From assembly GCA_015231955.1 (NCBI GenBank), contig JADGAN010000001.1, positions 248,001 through 312,000 of the forward strand: a stretch of 64,000 nt of DNA. Reading direction: 5' to 3'. Below are positions 1-8,577 of the stretch, piece after piece. Within the stretch, counting starts at the first letter, position 1; every line of letters starts with the position of its first letter. A model generated the notes under the pieces. The model ran no database searches. It worked only from the letters and a program-made list of their open reading frames with translations, and was not told the DNA's origin. Source of the DNA: Oligoflexia bacterium (GTDB taxonomy: Bacteria; Bdellovibrionota; Bacteriovoracia; Bacteriovoracales; Bacteriovoracaceae). A program made the translations under genes and the position numbers.

Positions 1-180
1 TTTCAAAAACTTGGTTTTCATCAATTCATCCTTTGAATTAGGTTGGTTGTTATTAATGCCTCAAAAAATTTTTAAGGACAGGGATATATATGAGAGCTGG
101 AGGCGCATGGCAAGATAATTTTTAATGCAATATGGCTTTATAGTTTTTTTTTATTATTTTTGTGAAAAGATTACACGATC

Positions 181-1131
181 CTATTTTCCAAGAAGATAGC
201 AGTGGTGAATTTTAGGATCACGAAAATCGGGGGCAAGGGTGGCCTTAGAGATATTGGAGGCCTTAACCACTAACCCTGGATCAAGTTTGAAATTGCGCTT
301 GTTGCAGGAAAAGTAGAGCACCCCAGTTGACGCAAGCAGATTCAAAGCAAGCTCAATGGCCTGACAATGATCACGCTGCACATCCCATACCTCCTCTTGC
401 CGTTTGGAGTTAGAAAAGGTAGGCGGATCTAAAATAATAAGATCAAAATAATCTTTGAGCGCTTTTTGGTTGCTTGTAAGAAATGCTACTACATCACTCG
501 TAACAAATTGGTGACCGCCTGATGAGTTGGAAATTTGGTTTAAACTAAAATTTCTTTGGGCCCAAGCTTGGTAGGTCTTTGACCAGTCTACACTCACCAC
601 AACGCCACCTGCTTTGGCCGCGGCCACGCTTAAGGCCCCTGTATAGGAAAAGAGGTTTAGCACCTTTGCTGCAGGGGCCACCTCTTTTAACACCCGTTTC
701 CGAAGCGGCCGATGATCCAAAAACAGCCCTGTATCGATGTAATCTGTAAGGTTTACCTCAAAGGTGAGCAATCCCTCATGCACTCGTGTAATGATAGTCC
801 TAGGCTTTAGTATGGCCTCTGCTGCAGCTTCCTCACCATACTTACTTCCCCCTTTCCCCTCTTCGCGCCTTTTCACCACAACCCGTTCAGCAGGAGCAAG
901 TAAAAGCTCTTCTATGGCCACGAGAATCTCTTTTTGGTGTTGCTCACGTTTCACCTCATCGGCAGTAGCAATGCCTCGCTCATAGAGCACAACATACTCT
1001 CCATACACATCAACAATATAAGGGTACTCTGGAATATCGCGATCATAGAGGCGATACGCATCTACCCCTTCCTGACGCAAGTAGGGGGCCAACCTCTTTT
1101 GATTTTTCTTAATACGATTAAAGATCATCAT
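181..1131 (-). CDS. RlmK-type SAM-dependent rRNA methyltransferase (stand-alone)
   Basis: Probable 23S rRNA guanine-N7 methyltransferase resembling the C-terminal RlmK half of the fused RlmL protein. The N-terminus (NRIKKNQKRLAPYLRQ, then YRLYDRDIPEYPYIVD) matches the family opening. The SAM-binding Rossmann core follows: LNLFSYTGALSVAAA as motif I, VDWS as the acidic motif II, and LDPPTFSNSKR as the catalytic loop. At about 316 residues it lacks the THUMP and RlmL half seen in gammaproteobacterial fusions. A GTG lies further upstream, but an AGGTGG ribosome site sits just ahead of the ATG chosen here. It stands alone, with tRNA-Arg divergent upstream. Family assignment is firm; the exact target nucleotide is inferred from homology. 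Confidence 0.85.
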   Translation of the reverse strand: MMIFNRIKKNQKRLAPYLRQEGVDAYRLYDRDIPEYPYIVDVYGEYVVLYERGIATADEVKREQHQKEILVAIEELLLAPAERVVVKRREEGKGGSKYGEEAAAEAILKPRTIITRVHEGLLTFEVNLTDYIDTGLFLDHRPLRKRVLKEVAPAAKVLNLFSYTGALSVAAAKAGGVVVSVDWSKTYQAWAQRNFSLNQISNSSGGHQFVTSDVVAFLTSNQKALKDYFDLIILDPPTFSNSKRQEEVWDVQRDHCQAIELALNLLASTGVLYFSCNKRNFKLDPGLVVKASNISKATLAPDFRDPKIHHCYLLGK

Positions 1132-1185
1132 CCCTACCACCTATCAAAAAGCCCACGACTAGGCGATACAAATTCTATAAAGTCA

Positions 1186-1214
1186 TTGCCATTTATTTTA
1201 ATTCGTTGTAATTA
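1186..1214 (+). promoter_or_regulatory. Possible sigma-70 promoter for tRNA-Arg
   Basis: TTGCCA and TAATTA hexamers separated by 17 bases lie about 33 bases upstream of the tRNA 5' end. The fit is by eye in AT-rich DNA, and TAGGAT at 1213 is an alternative -10. Confidence 0.3.
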
Positions 1215-1247
1215 GGATACTTGTTTAGGAATCTTTCGTTCGATCAT

Positions 1248-1324
1248 GCAGGCGTAGCTCAGTTGGATAGAGCATTTGACTACGGATCAAAAGGTCACAG
1301 GTTCGACTCCTGTCGCTTGCGCCA
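1248..1324 (+). tRNA. tRNA-Arg (anticodon ACG)
   Basis: A complete cloverleaf folds by eye. The 7-bp acceptor is GCAGGCG with CGCTTGC (one G-U pair). The D arm carries AGTTGGAT, and the anticodon stem TTTGA/TCAAA closes the loop CTACGGA, giving anticodon ACG. The T loop is GTTCGACTC, the discriminator is G, and CCA is encoded. A34 would be expected to be edited to inosine by TadA, whose gene lies at 8537-9067. A short A/T hairpin with a T6 run follows (about 1328-1344) and may act as a weak terminator. Confidence 0.97.
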
Positions 1325-1399
1325 CTTAAAAACACAAGTTTTTTGCAAACCTGAAATTTTGAATACATTTTCTCCTCGCAAAGGGCCATAAAGAAGTCA

Positions 1400-2038
1400 T
1401 TATTGTTGCAAGATTTTAATGATAGAGGGGAACATTTTGGAAAGAGTGATAAGATTTCTGTTGCAGGCGCTATGCTGTCCTCCACCTAGGAGAATAGAGT
1501 CAATTCCTTTGGGGACATTGCAAGCTGTGCATCCGTTGTGATTTCCACGAGAGTGGCAATGGCAAGCATTGCTTGGAATAGTAATATTTGTACCCTCTAA
1601 TTTTCTTTCACCAATGATCTTTGCTAGCGTGGTGGCCGTGTCTTTTACACAAAGACAGGTGTTAACACCAACGAGAATAAATTTATTGACCGTGATGCCG
1701 TTTTCATCGAGCGTTTGAAAAATTTCTTCTCCGCCACTGTTACTGTTTTTACCGACAATCATTGTGTGATTTTGATAATCGCTTGTAAGGCCGTATAGAT
1801 TTTTGTTGATGCTGGAGTCAGCATCTTGGGTGTATTTAACAAAAATAATAAGATCGCTATGAGATTTGGCGAGTGCGATTTGCTCTTCAATTTTTTTATT
1901 GATTTCTTGATGGTGTGCTGCTGGAAAATATTGAAGCATATCGATAATAACCAATGCTCTTTCATAGGAAGTTTGTGCTTGCGCAAAGAGAGGAAATAGG
2001 AAAAGAGTGACTATCAGTATGGATTTAAAGTTTAACAT
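1400..2038 (-). CDS. Exported isochorismatase-fold cysteine hydrolase-like protein
   Basis: Predicted periplasmic or secreted member of the isochorismatase-like (cysteine hydrolase) fold. Residues 1-21 form a signal peptide ending in FAQAQT. The fold is visible as ALVIIDMLQYF (the first strand with its Asp), then IIFVKY, then ILVGVNTCLCVKDTA, where the cysteine of the GVNxC segment matches the family nucleophile position. The segment after it is Cys/His-rich (NACHCHSRGNHNGCTAC), which is unusual and could bind metal or form disulfides. The substrate is unknown. The gene is single, with no operon partner on its strand. Fold assignment is moderately secure; enzymatic activity is inference. Confidence 0.7.
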   Translation of the reverse strand: MLNFKSILIVTLFLFPLFAQAQTSYERALVIIDMLQYFPAAHHQEINKKIEEQIALAKSHSDLIIFVKYTQDADSSINKNLYGLTSDYQNHTMIVGKNSNSGGEEIFQTLDENGITVNKFILVGVNTCLCVKDTATTLAKIIGERKLEGTNITIPSNACHCHSRGNHNGCTACNVPKGIDSILLGGGQHSACNRNLITLSKMFPSIIKILQQ

Positions 2039-2234
2039 GAGTGGCCTTTTGTTGGTTTATTGTTATGCCTCGTTATCATCTTAAGCAGCATTTGCTGTAG
2101 AGAGAATAAAAATCAAAGTTGATCCCTAGTTTCAATGCTTTGCCTATTTTAGACAAAAAGTGACTATGCAATAAAAAATGCCAGGTGCTCTTTAAGAGAA
2201 AGTAATACGGGAATTAAAGTGACTTTATTGAGAG

Positions 2235-2843
2235 TTATAAATTATGTTCTCCTAAGATGCCTTTTATGCGATTTAAGATTGTAAGTGCTGCCAGCACCAT
2301 CATGATACCCAAGATATATTCACTTGCTGGTGTAAGATTTATTTCAAGACCAATAAGTAGCGCCGTTAATCCAAATATGAAGGCGCGATTACTCTTTCCA
2401 AAAGGGCCCTCATAATGCCTTGATACGCCGATTTGTGTTCCCACTACTCCTGCCATCTCCGCGAGCACTGTTAATAACAGCAAGATGGCCACCCAGTGCG
2501 GGCCTACATCGAGTACCAAAATAAAAGGATAGTAGAGCGCTAAATCGGCAATCACATCGGTAAGTTCGTTTAAGATTGTTCCAAAATGTGATTTCATATT
2601 ATGCTCGCGAGTGATCATTCCACCGATTGCATTCATTGTCATTCTGAAGAATAACAAAAGTGGTAAACATAAAAGCAACGTGTGATTGTGTGGAAAAAAC
2701 CAAAGTGCAAGACCAAAAAGACAAGAGGAAGCACATGCGAATACTGTTATCTGATTTGCAGTGATTCCCATTTGCACCAGTGCTACAACCAAGGGGCGGA
2801 GTAGTGGCCTAAGTGCGGCCCTTATTTTATAGATACTGATCAT
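2235..2843 (-). CDS. CDP-alcohol phosphatidyltransferase family protein with altered active-site motif
   Basis: Integral membrane protein of the CDP-alcohol phosphatidyltransferase family, whose members join a CDP-activated lipid to an alcohol. Several hydrophobic segments span about 202 residues. The signature D-x2-DG-x2-AR-x8-G-x3-D-x3-D aligns with NAIGGMITR, eight residues, then GTILNELTD. The four metal-binding aspartates are therefore N, G, N and D here. Asn at positions one and three occurs, as I recall, in the YnbA-like branch, but Gly at the second Asp looks atypical. The start is ATG with AAAGGA upstream. Either the protein has an unusual mechanism or it has lost catalysis; the substrate cannot be read from the sequence. 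Confidence 0.75.
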   Translation of the reverse strand: MISIYKIRAALRPLLRPLVVALVQMGITANQITVFACASSCLFGLALWFFPHNHTLLLCLPLLLFFRMTMNAIGGMITREHNMKSHFGTILNELTDVIADLALYYPFILVLDVGPHWVAILLLLTVLAEMAGVVGTQIGVSRHYEGPFGKSNRAFIFGLTALLIGLEINLTPASEYILGIMMVLAALTILNRIKGILGEHNL

Positions 2844-3079
2844 GGCGAATCCTTTGCCTGTAGCAAAGACCTTTATGGTCTATTTAAGAACTTGTTCTAT
2901 CATAACAGAAGTGGCATTGGTTTCAAAAATGCACCTTCTTATCCATAAATTACTACTATCACTGGCAACCACTGTAGGCATGATCCCTTATGACAACAAG
3001 GAGAGTGTTTTGAACCTTATCAGGAAGTGAAGCTTGAAACTAAAGTTAAAAACTCCCTATAATAAATACTTTAACACCT
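2844..3079. other. Intergenic region between divergent genes
   Basis: About 236 bases between divergent genes at 2843 and 3080. An open frame of 62 codons starts at 2842, but it has no ribosome site, no recognisable composition and no family resemblance. No other structure was seen beyond ordinary AT-rich promoter-like sequence. Confidence 0.4.
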
Positions 3080-4051
3080 GTGGAAAATATTAAAGTTACA
3101 AGCTCAAAACCCGAAAAAATAATTATGAGAACAAAAACTTTAAATCCATTTTCGGGTGTCTTTTTTGGTTTAATCTTTGCGCTGATCGGAAGTGCATTAG
3201 TTTACTACAAGGCCTGGCCAGAATATCAAAATGCAAAAGAGAGTTTAAAATGGCCCACAACCGAGGGAGTGATTCTAAATTCTGAAATTACTGAAAGTAA
3301 GGATAAAAAAAATCATAGAGTATATAAACCACATATTTCCTTTTCATTCGAAATTAGCGGTAAACAATATACATCCGCTCAGATTTACATAGGGAGTGAA
3401 ACTAGCTCGTCAGGTAGCCATTCGGAGGCAAATGTTTATATAAGGAAGTACCCTGTAGGAAAAAAAGTAATGGTCTATTATTCACCAACAGAAAATGGCG
3501 AGGCCCTATTGGAGCCAGGAACTAAGACAGGCCACTATCTGCTTTTGGGGATAGGTGCACTGTTTGGGCTTGTTGGTTTTGGCATTACCCTATCATCTTT
3601 ATTAAAAATTGCAGTTTTAGCAACTATGTTAGGCGTTGTGGTAGGAGCATTTTTTGGAAAAAGTAAGGAAGATCATCGACCTACTCCGCAAGCACCGTCT
3701 TCCAATAATCCGAGTGATTATAGAAAAAAGATTAGTGCAGTAGAGAAAAAGTTGTCGTCCAGTAATCATAATGAGGGAGTTCAAAAAGGTAATAATAATT
3801 GTGAAATTAATCTTGATGAAGAGATGTCTACTTTTAACAAAGTCTCAGCAACTAACATTTTGCCCCAGGATGAACCTTGGAAATATCAATGGATTATTAA
3901 AGGTGAAGATAAGGATTACGGTCCTTACACTTTTGAAAAGGTTGTCGATTTTTTTAATCAAGGAAAAGTTAAAGGGCAGCATCGTTGCTCTCCTGCTTCT
4001 GGTGGGGAGATCGTCAATATATCAACAATTGTGAAGAAGAAGGCATCTTAA
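3080..4051 (+). CDS. Membrane protein with DUF3592 and C-terminal GYF_2-like domain
   Basis: A transmembrane helix at about residues 24-44 is followed by a soluble DUF3592 domain. That domain contains WPTTEGVILNSEITES and FSFEISGKQYTSAQIY, then YPVGKKVMVYYSP. Two more hydrophobic helices lie at about 150-195, then a charged linker. The C-terminus (WIIKGEDKDYGPYTFEKVVDFFNQGKVK) looks like a GYF_2 domain, a module usually found on membrane proteins of unknown role. The first start is GTG at 3080; an ATG at 3125 in the same frame (MRTKTLNPF) is equally possible. The stop codon abuts the ATG of the AIM24 gene, so the two are translationally coupled. Function unknown. Confidence 0.7.
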   Translation: MENIKVTSSKPEKIIMRTKTLNPFSGVFFGLIFALIGSALVYYKAWPEYQNAKESLKWPTTEGVILNSEITESKDKKNHRVYKPHISFSFEISGKQYTSAQIYIGSETSSSGSHSEANVYIRKYPVGKKVMVYYSPTENGEALLEPGTKTGHYLLLGIGALFGLVGFGITLSSLLKIAVLATMLGVVVGAFFGKSKEDHRPTPQAPSSNNPSDYRKKISAVEKKLSSSNHNEGVQKGNNNCEINLDEEMSTFNKVSATNILPQDEPWKYQWIIKGEDKDYGPYTFEKVVDFFNQGKVKGQHRCSPASGGEIVNISTIVKKKAS

Positions 4052-4837
4052 ATGAAATCTGATGAAATTGATTATAAAATATTTGGCGATGACATTCAAT
4101 ATATTGAGGTGGAGCTTGATTGCGGAGAGACGGTGATAGGAGAAGCAGGCTCCATGATGTATATGCATGACGGAATAGAGTATGAGGCCAAAATGGGGGA
4201 TGGTTCAACGCCAAACCAAGGGTTCTTTGATAAAATCCTTGATATTGGAAAGAGAGTGTTAACTAGAGAGTCTTTGTTTATTACTCATTATACAAACCGT
4301 GGTCAAGAAAAGAGTCATGTGGCGTTTTCAGCACCTTACCCGGGAAAAATCATTCCTCTCGATTTAGTCAAACTTAAAGGAGAGGTAACTTGCCAAAAAG
4401 ATTCCTTCCTTTGTGCTGCTAAAGGAACGAGTATTAATATAGAATTTGCTAGAAAATTGGGTACTGGTTTTTTTGGTGGAGAAGGCTTTATATTGCAAAA
4501 ACTCCAAGGTGACGGCAAAGCTTTTATTCATGCTTGTGGTGGAATTTGTTTAAAGAAAATCACTAATGAAACTCTTCGTGTTGATAGCGGAAGTATTGTG
4601 GCCTTTACAAAGGGTATCCACTTCGATGTTGAAATGGTTAAAGGACTTAAGTCGATGCTATTTTCTGGAGAAGGCCTTTTTTTAGCAACGCTCTCAGGGA
4701 CTGGATATGTTTGGTTGCAATCCCTGCCTTTTTCCCGTTTGGCCGATCGAGTGATTTCGGCCTCCAAACTGAGCGGGACTGGTGGTAAAGGAGAGGTTCA
4801 CCATTTTAGTTCAATAATCGATATGTTAAAAGATTGA
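4052..4837 (+). CDS. AIM24/TIGR00266 family protein
   Basis: Soluble 261-residue protein of the AIM24 (TIGR00266) family, a beta-rich fold of unresolved bacterial function. Diagnostic segments are VELDCGETVIGEAGSMMYM near the N-terminus, ESLFITHYTNRG, AFSAPYPGKIIPLDL, and the glycine-rich FFGGEGFILQKLQGDGKAFIHACGG. It begins on the base after the stop of the DUF3592/GYF_2 gene and probably works with it at the membrane. No signal peptide is present. Family assignment is strong; function unknown. Confidence 0.88.
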   Translation: MKSDEIDYKIFGDDIQYIEVELDCGETVIGEAGSMMYMHDGIEYEAKMGDGSTPNQGFFDKILDIGKRVLTRESLFITHYTNRGQEKSHVAFSAPYPGKIIPLDLVKLKGEVTCQKDSFLCAAKGTSINIEFARKLGTGFFGGEGFILQKLQGDGKAFIHACGGICLKKITNETLRVDSGSIVAFTKGIHFDVEMVKGLKSMLFSGEGLFLATLSGTGYVWLQSLPFSRLADRVISASKLSGTGGKGEVHHFSSIIDMLKD

Positions 4838-4845
4838 TTTTTGTG

Positions 4846-6573
4846 TTAGGGAATCACTTCTTCACGCTTTTCTAAGAATTCGATGACGTCGTCTTTCATG
4901 GCATTCTTGTTGAGACGCATACGCTCGAAGACGTCCAGAAGGTAGGTAGCGGAGACGAGGCGAGGAACAAAGACGTAATCGGCGCCTTGCTTGTACATCT
5001 CACGGGCGCTGACAATGCTATCGGCGGTAACGAGGATTTGTGTTTCTGGTGAAGCATGTTTGCGTAGGAAACGCAGGAGGCGTAAGTTGGTGGTACCCTT
5101 TAGCAGTTGATCGGGAATGGTACAGAGGATAAAGGTGGCGTTTTCCAGGGATAAACTTCTTAAGGTATCGAAGTGATCAATATGACCGTAGCGAACGTTG
5201 ACACCTAATGATTTCAAGCGACGAATCCAGTCGGGGTTATTGTCGACGACAAGAATGCGTGAGAGTGCATCTGGAGAGTGGCGTTTTGACATCTCATAGA
5301 GGAGCGAGCTAGCGTCGCGGTCGAAACCCAATACAAAGATGCTTGGGCCCTCTTCACTCTTTTCGGCTGGCTCGTGGCCGATCTCAATGTGATCTTTAAT
5401 TCCAATTTTAATAAAAAGATGATTGATTAAACCATAGATGTCGTGAGCATTGGGGATGGTGAAGGACGAGATAAGAATGGTGACAACAAAGGCGATGATG
5501 AAGGAGGAGAGTAGCGATGGTGAGACGTAGTTGTTGGCCGCCGCCATGGCCACTAAGATCACCGAAAATTCGGAGAGTTGCGAGAGGTTGATCGCTGGCG
5601 TGAGACTAATGCGATTGCCGTAGCCCATGAAATAGAGGATGGGATAGATGGTGAGGACGCGGCCCAAGAGAACAACGAGAATGATGATGCCTGCAAGAGA
5701 GATGGTTTCTCCAGAGGGATAAGGAATTTGCATGCCAATGGAGATAAAGAAAAGCGTGATGAAAAAATCGCGAAGGACAGAGATTTTTGAGGAGACATCA
5801 ACGTGATAGGGAAAGGGAGCGGAGACGATACCAGCGATCAGCGCGCCCATCTCTTTGGATAGCCCTATGTACTTTGCCACCTCAGCGATGGCAAAGCACC
5901 ATCCAAGAGCGACGATGATCATTAGCTCAGAACGTTTGCCGAAGTTGTTAAAGATGATGGGCAAGAGATATTTGGCAAAAATCCAAGAGGAGGCAATGAG
6001 GGCCACTGCTTTTCCCATTTGCAAGAAGATGGAAGAGAGATGGACAAAATCAAAATGGGGTTGAATTGCCATAAAGGATACGGCCCAAATGTCTTGAATA
6101 ACCAGGATACCAATGGTGATACGGGCGCAGAGGTTATAGAGTTCACTACGGTCGGATAATATTTTGACTACGATGAGAGTAGAAGAGAAGGCGGTGAGCA
6201 CGGAGAGGTAGAGGAGATCGTAATGGCCATTGCCGATAGTGTACCCACAAAGCATGAAGATGGGAGTGGCAATAATTAAGTGTCCCAGGAATTGAAAAAC
6301 ACCATTGAGAAGAACGGCCTTGCCAGCGTGGCGAAGTTTACGAATGTCGATTTCCATGCCGAGGATGAACATGAGAAGGATAAGACCGACATCGGAGACC
6401 CATTTGAGTTGATCCACATTTTGGATGAGCGCTAGACCCATGTGGGGGCCCATCACAATGCCTGCGAGAAGATAAGAGAGAATCAGGGGGATGCGCATGA
6501 AGTGGCCGATTGCTCCAAAGAGACCTGCACCGAGAATACAAATGGCGATATCGTTAAATGCACTTTCGTTCAT
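4846..6573 (-). CDS. CPA2-type cation/proton antiporter with TrkA-N (RCK) domain
   Basis: Kef/YbaL-like monovalent cation:proton antiporter (probably K+/H+) of the inner membrane. Roughly twelve hydrophobic segments fill residues 1-375, including GAIGHFMRIPLILSYLLAGIVMGP and LSKEMGALIAGI typical of the family. A cytosolic RCK/TrkA-N domain follows (about 410-540: IFVLGFDRDASSLL, then RILVVDNNPDWIRRL). The nucleotide-binding glycine motif there is loose (GFDRDA), so ligand gating may differ. No TrkA-C domain is visible. It is convergent with the AIM24 gene with an 8-base gap. A role in potassium or pH homeostasis is inferred from the family. Confidence 0.85.
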   Translation of the reverse strand: MNESAFNDIAICILGAGLFGAIGHFMRIPLILSYLLAGIVMGPHMGLALIQNVDQLKWVSDVGLILLMFILGMEIDIRKLRHAGKAVLLNGVFQFLGHLIIATPIFMLCGYTIGNGHYDLLYLSVLTAFSSTLIVVKILSDRSELYNLCARITIGILVIQDIWAVSFMAIQPHFDFVHLSSIFLQMGKAVALIASSWIFAKYLLPIIFNNFGKRSELMIIVALGWCFAIAEVAKYIGLSKEMGALIAGIVSAPFPYHVDVSSKISVLRDFFITLFFISIGMQIPYPSGETISLAGIIILVVLLGRVLTIYPILYFMGYGNRISLTPAINLSQLSEFSVILVAMAAANNYVSPSLLSSFIIAFVVTILISSFTIPNAHDIYGLINHLFIKIGIKDHIEIGHEPAEKSEEGPSIFVLGFDRDASSLLYEMSKRHSPDALSRILVVDNNPDWIRRLKSLGVNVRYGHIDHFDTLRSLSLENATFILCTIPDQLLKGTTNLRLLRFLRKHASPETQILVTADSIVSAREMYKQGADYVFVPRLVSATYLLDVFERMRLNKNAMKDDVIEFLEKREEVIP

Positions 6574-6657
6574 AGAATTGAGCTCTGTCAGTGGAAATCT
6601 TTTAATAGCGGGCTTGTCGGAGGGAGAGGAAGATAGTTTAGTTTTTTTATCGGATTT

Positions 6658-7581
6658 TTAGCAGATTTTTTGCTGGAGCAGTTTTTCCACTTTTAACATT
6701 GCCAGTGGAATAGACTCTTGTAGGCCTTTACCTTTGGCAAGGTGACTTGCAAGGGTGGCCACCAGATGGTCACCGGCCCCATTACTATTGGGAGTTTGGA
6801 TCACTTGATGGGGCAAAAATTCTGTGACAAAAAATTTATTCTTTTTACGATCGAGAGACTCAGGAAGATCGACAAGTTCTTGGCCTTTGGCCAGTTGATA
6901 AAGTTTGCAGCCTTGCTTTCCAAGGGTAAGCAAAATATTTTTTATTTTATTTTTTTTCATGTAGGCAAAAATCTTATTGTCATTGATGACTGCAGAGGGA
7001 AGGAGTGCTTGTAACTCTTCTAGGGTAGGGGTAAGGAGGAAAAGATTTTTGAGCGCCTTTTTCGATCTGAGTGCTTTAAAGGTAGAAACGGTTTCAAAAA
7101 TAATTTTTGTATTTTTACTTTTAGGAGAGGAGTGAAGATCTTTAATGATTTTAGAGATGGTTACGGGAAGTAGATTGGCCTCAAGTATAACAATACTGCC
7201 TTTTTTAATTCGAGCGGTCTCTTGTTTTAAGAAACGCTTATCAAATCCTGACTCAATCGCGCTATTGTCAGAGGCACCATAGAGGAGGCTTCCCGATTCC
7301 ATGAGTGCGAGGTATTTGCCATTGGAAAATTTTTTACAAACTTTGTAGGAGGTTTTACCAGGCCCCTTTGTGAGTGCTTTTTCGAGGTGAGGAGTAAAAA
7401 AATCTTTACCGATGCTGGTAATAAAGTGCTTACGCTTACCGCGGATTCCTTGAAAGATGTTGTAACCAACGCCGCCCAGGGAGATATCAATAGCAGCAGG
7501 GTTGGAGGTCTCTTTGGAGAAGCTCTCTTTTTTAGCAACGATATCGATGTTGATTCCGCCAAATATAAATATTTTTTTCAC
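6658..7581 (-). CDS. PfkB-family carbohydrate/nucleoside kinase
   Basis: Cytosolic kinase of the PfkB (ribokinase) family. The N-terminus KKIFIFGGINIDIVAK and the glycine motif SLGGVGYN match PfkB signature 1. NSNGAGDHLVATLASHL near the C-terminus carries the catalytic Asp of signature 2. The spacing and the opening resemble pseudouridine or nucleoside kinases, but the substrate is not certain. The start is GTG at 7581, with TAAGGAG at 7589-7595 and a 7-base spacer; the longer frame upstream adds 20 residues with no family match. It has no operon partner, so context gives no substrate clue. Confidence 0.8.
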   Translation of the reverse strand: MKKIFIFGGINIDIVAKKESFSKETSNPAAIDISLGGVGYNIFQGIRGKRKHFITSIGKDFFTPHLEKALTKGPGKTSYKVCKKFSNGKYLALMESGSLLYGASDNSAIESGFDKRFLKQETARIKKGSIVILEANLLPVTISKIIKDLHSSPKSKNTKIIFETVSTFKALRSKKALKNLFLLTPTLEELQALLPSAVINDNKIFAYMKKNKIKNILLTLGKQGCKLYQLAKGQELVDLPESLDRKKNKFFVTEFLPHQVIQTPNSNGAGDHLVATLASHLAKGKGLQESIPLAMLKVEKLLQQKIC

Positions 7582-7728
7582 AAAAAAACTCCTTAGTAGG
7601 GTGATCGGGAATAGTCTTTGACCAGTTGCAATCAAGGCCACGGACGAGGAGAATAAAATAGAACAAAATATTTTAAAAAGAAACAGATTGTTGATAAAAT
7701 TTTTTCAATCAAGTATGAGAATCTCTCC

Positions 7729-8577
7729 ATGAAAATGTTCCTTTTAAAGAATTATCAGCTACTTCAAGATTTTCGGAAGGTACTTTTGCTCTTTTTCTTT
7801 CAGGTGGGGCTTTTTGCTCTCTCCTTGGTGGTGGAGTGGATTTTGAAGCAGCTCTCCTTTGGAGAGGTGGTGATAAAGCTCTTGTTTGGAGCAATTTTTT
7901 TTCAGCTGCTGTATAAGTCGCTCATGGGCCTCTACTACACCTACTGGTCTTTGTTGGGGCTTTTTGTGGTTTATGCATCTACTGGCCTTTGGCAATACCT
8001 AGTGACAGCTCCAGCAATCAATTGGCAGCTAGTGCAGATTTTTTCACTTATTTTGGCAGTGACTTGGATTCAAGGCTATATTCTCTCCTCTCCTATTTTT
8101 TACCCAAGGGTTAGGTGGTGGGTGTACGATTTTCGTTATAGAGGCGATTTGGTGGTGAAAGTAAGGCCCTATCAAGAGAAAGCGGGAATGGATCACACTC
8201 CTGAATTAATGTTAAATGGCAGGCTTACCGATTTAAGACGAGGGGCCGGGTGTGTCTTGCTCTTCGAACGCTTGCAAATTAGAGATAAGATTTTTATCTA
8301 TGCAGAGTCGAGGTATTCAGAGGTGCGACTCTTGGCGGAAGTGATCAGTGTGCGTGAATACTCCTTTGGCCGTGGACATATTCATGGGGTGAAATTTATT
8401 TTTGAAGACCACGAGGATCGCAAAGTGTATAGGGAGTTTGCCTCCTATTGGAAGGAAGAGGTGCGGGCGAAGATAGAAATGGAGTACGAAGAGGGACAGG
8501 CCAATGTGGAATATTATGATGTGAGTAAGGAAAAAAATGGAAAAGATGGTGATGATGGAGAAAATAGAGCTGCGTGA
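7729..8577 (+). CDS. Membrane protein with PilZ-like C-terminal domain
   Basis: Residues about 20-130 contain four or five hydrophobic helices (LLLFFFQVGLFALSLVV, VIKLLFGAIFFQLLYKS, LLGLFVVYASTG, IFSLILAVTWIQGYIL). The cytoplasmic part begins YPRVRWWVYDFRYRGDLVV and continues LTDLRRGAGCVLLF, an arrangement like the R-x3-R and D/N-x-S-x2-G elements of PilZ c-di-GMP receptors, with the Ser replaced by Arg. The remainder is an acidic tail. It overlaps tadA by 41 bases, so the two are co-transcribed. A c-di-GMP-binding membrane sensor is a plausible guess, weakened by the imperfect second motif. Confidence 0.55.
   Translation: MKMFLLKNYQLLQDFRKVLLLFFFQVGLFALSLVVEWILKQLSFGEVVIKLLFGAIFFQLLYKSLMGLYYTYWSLLGLFVVYASTGLWQYLVTAPAINWQLVQIFSLILAVTWIQGYILSSPIFYPRVRWWVYDFRYRGDLVVKVRPYQEKAGMDHTPELMLNGRLTDLRRGAGCVLLFERLQIRDKIFIYAESRYSEVRLLAEVISVREYSFGRGHIHGVKFIFEDHEDRKVYREFASYWKEEVRAKIEMEYEEGQANVEYYDVSKEKNGKDGDDGENRAA

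Noticed and set aside
1-180. Possible short peptide at about 90-125 and T-rich run at 148-158
   Set aside because: Only about 12 codons long and without family support; the T-run lacks a stable hairpin.
1225-1485. Minus-strand open frame with the SDRSRTCDLLIRSQMLYPTELRLH string
   Set aside because: This is the well-known artefact of translating the antisense of a tRNA gene; it covers tRNA-Arg.
2842-3030. 62-codon plus-strand frame (MANPLPVAKTFM...)
   Set aside because: Its start overlaps the opposite gene's start; it has no ribosome site and no protein-family resemblance.
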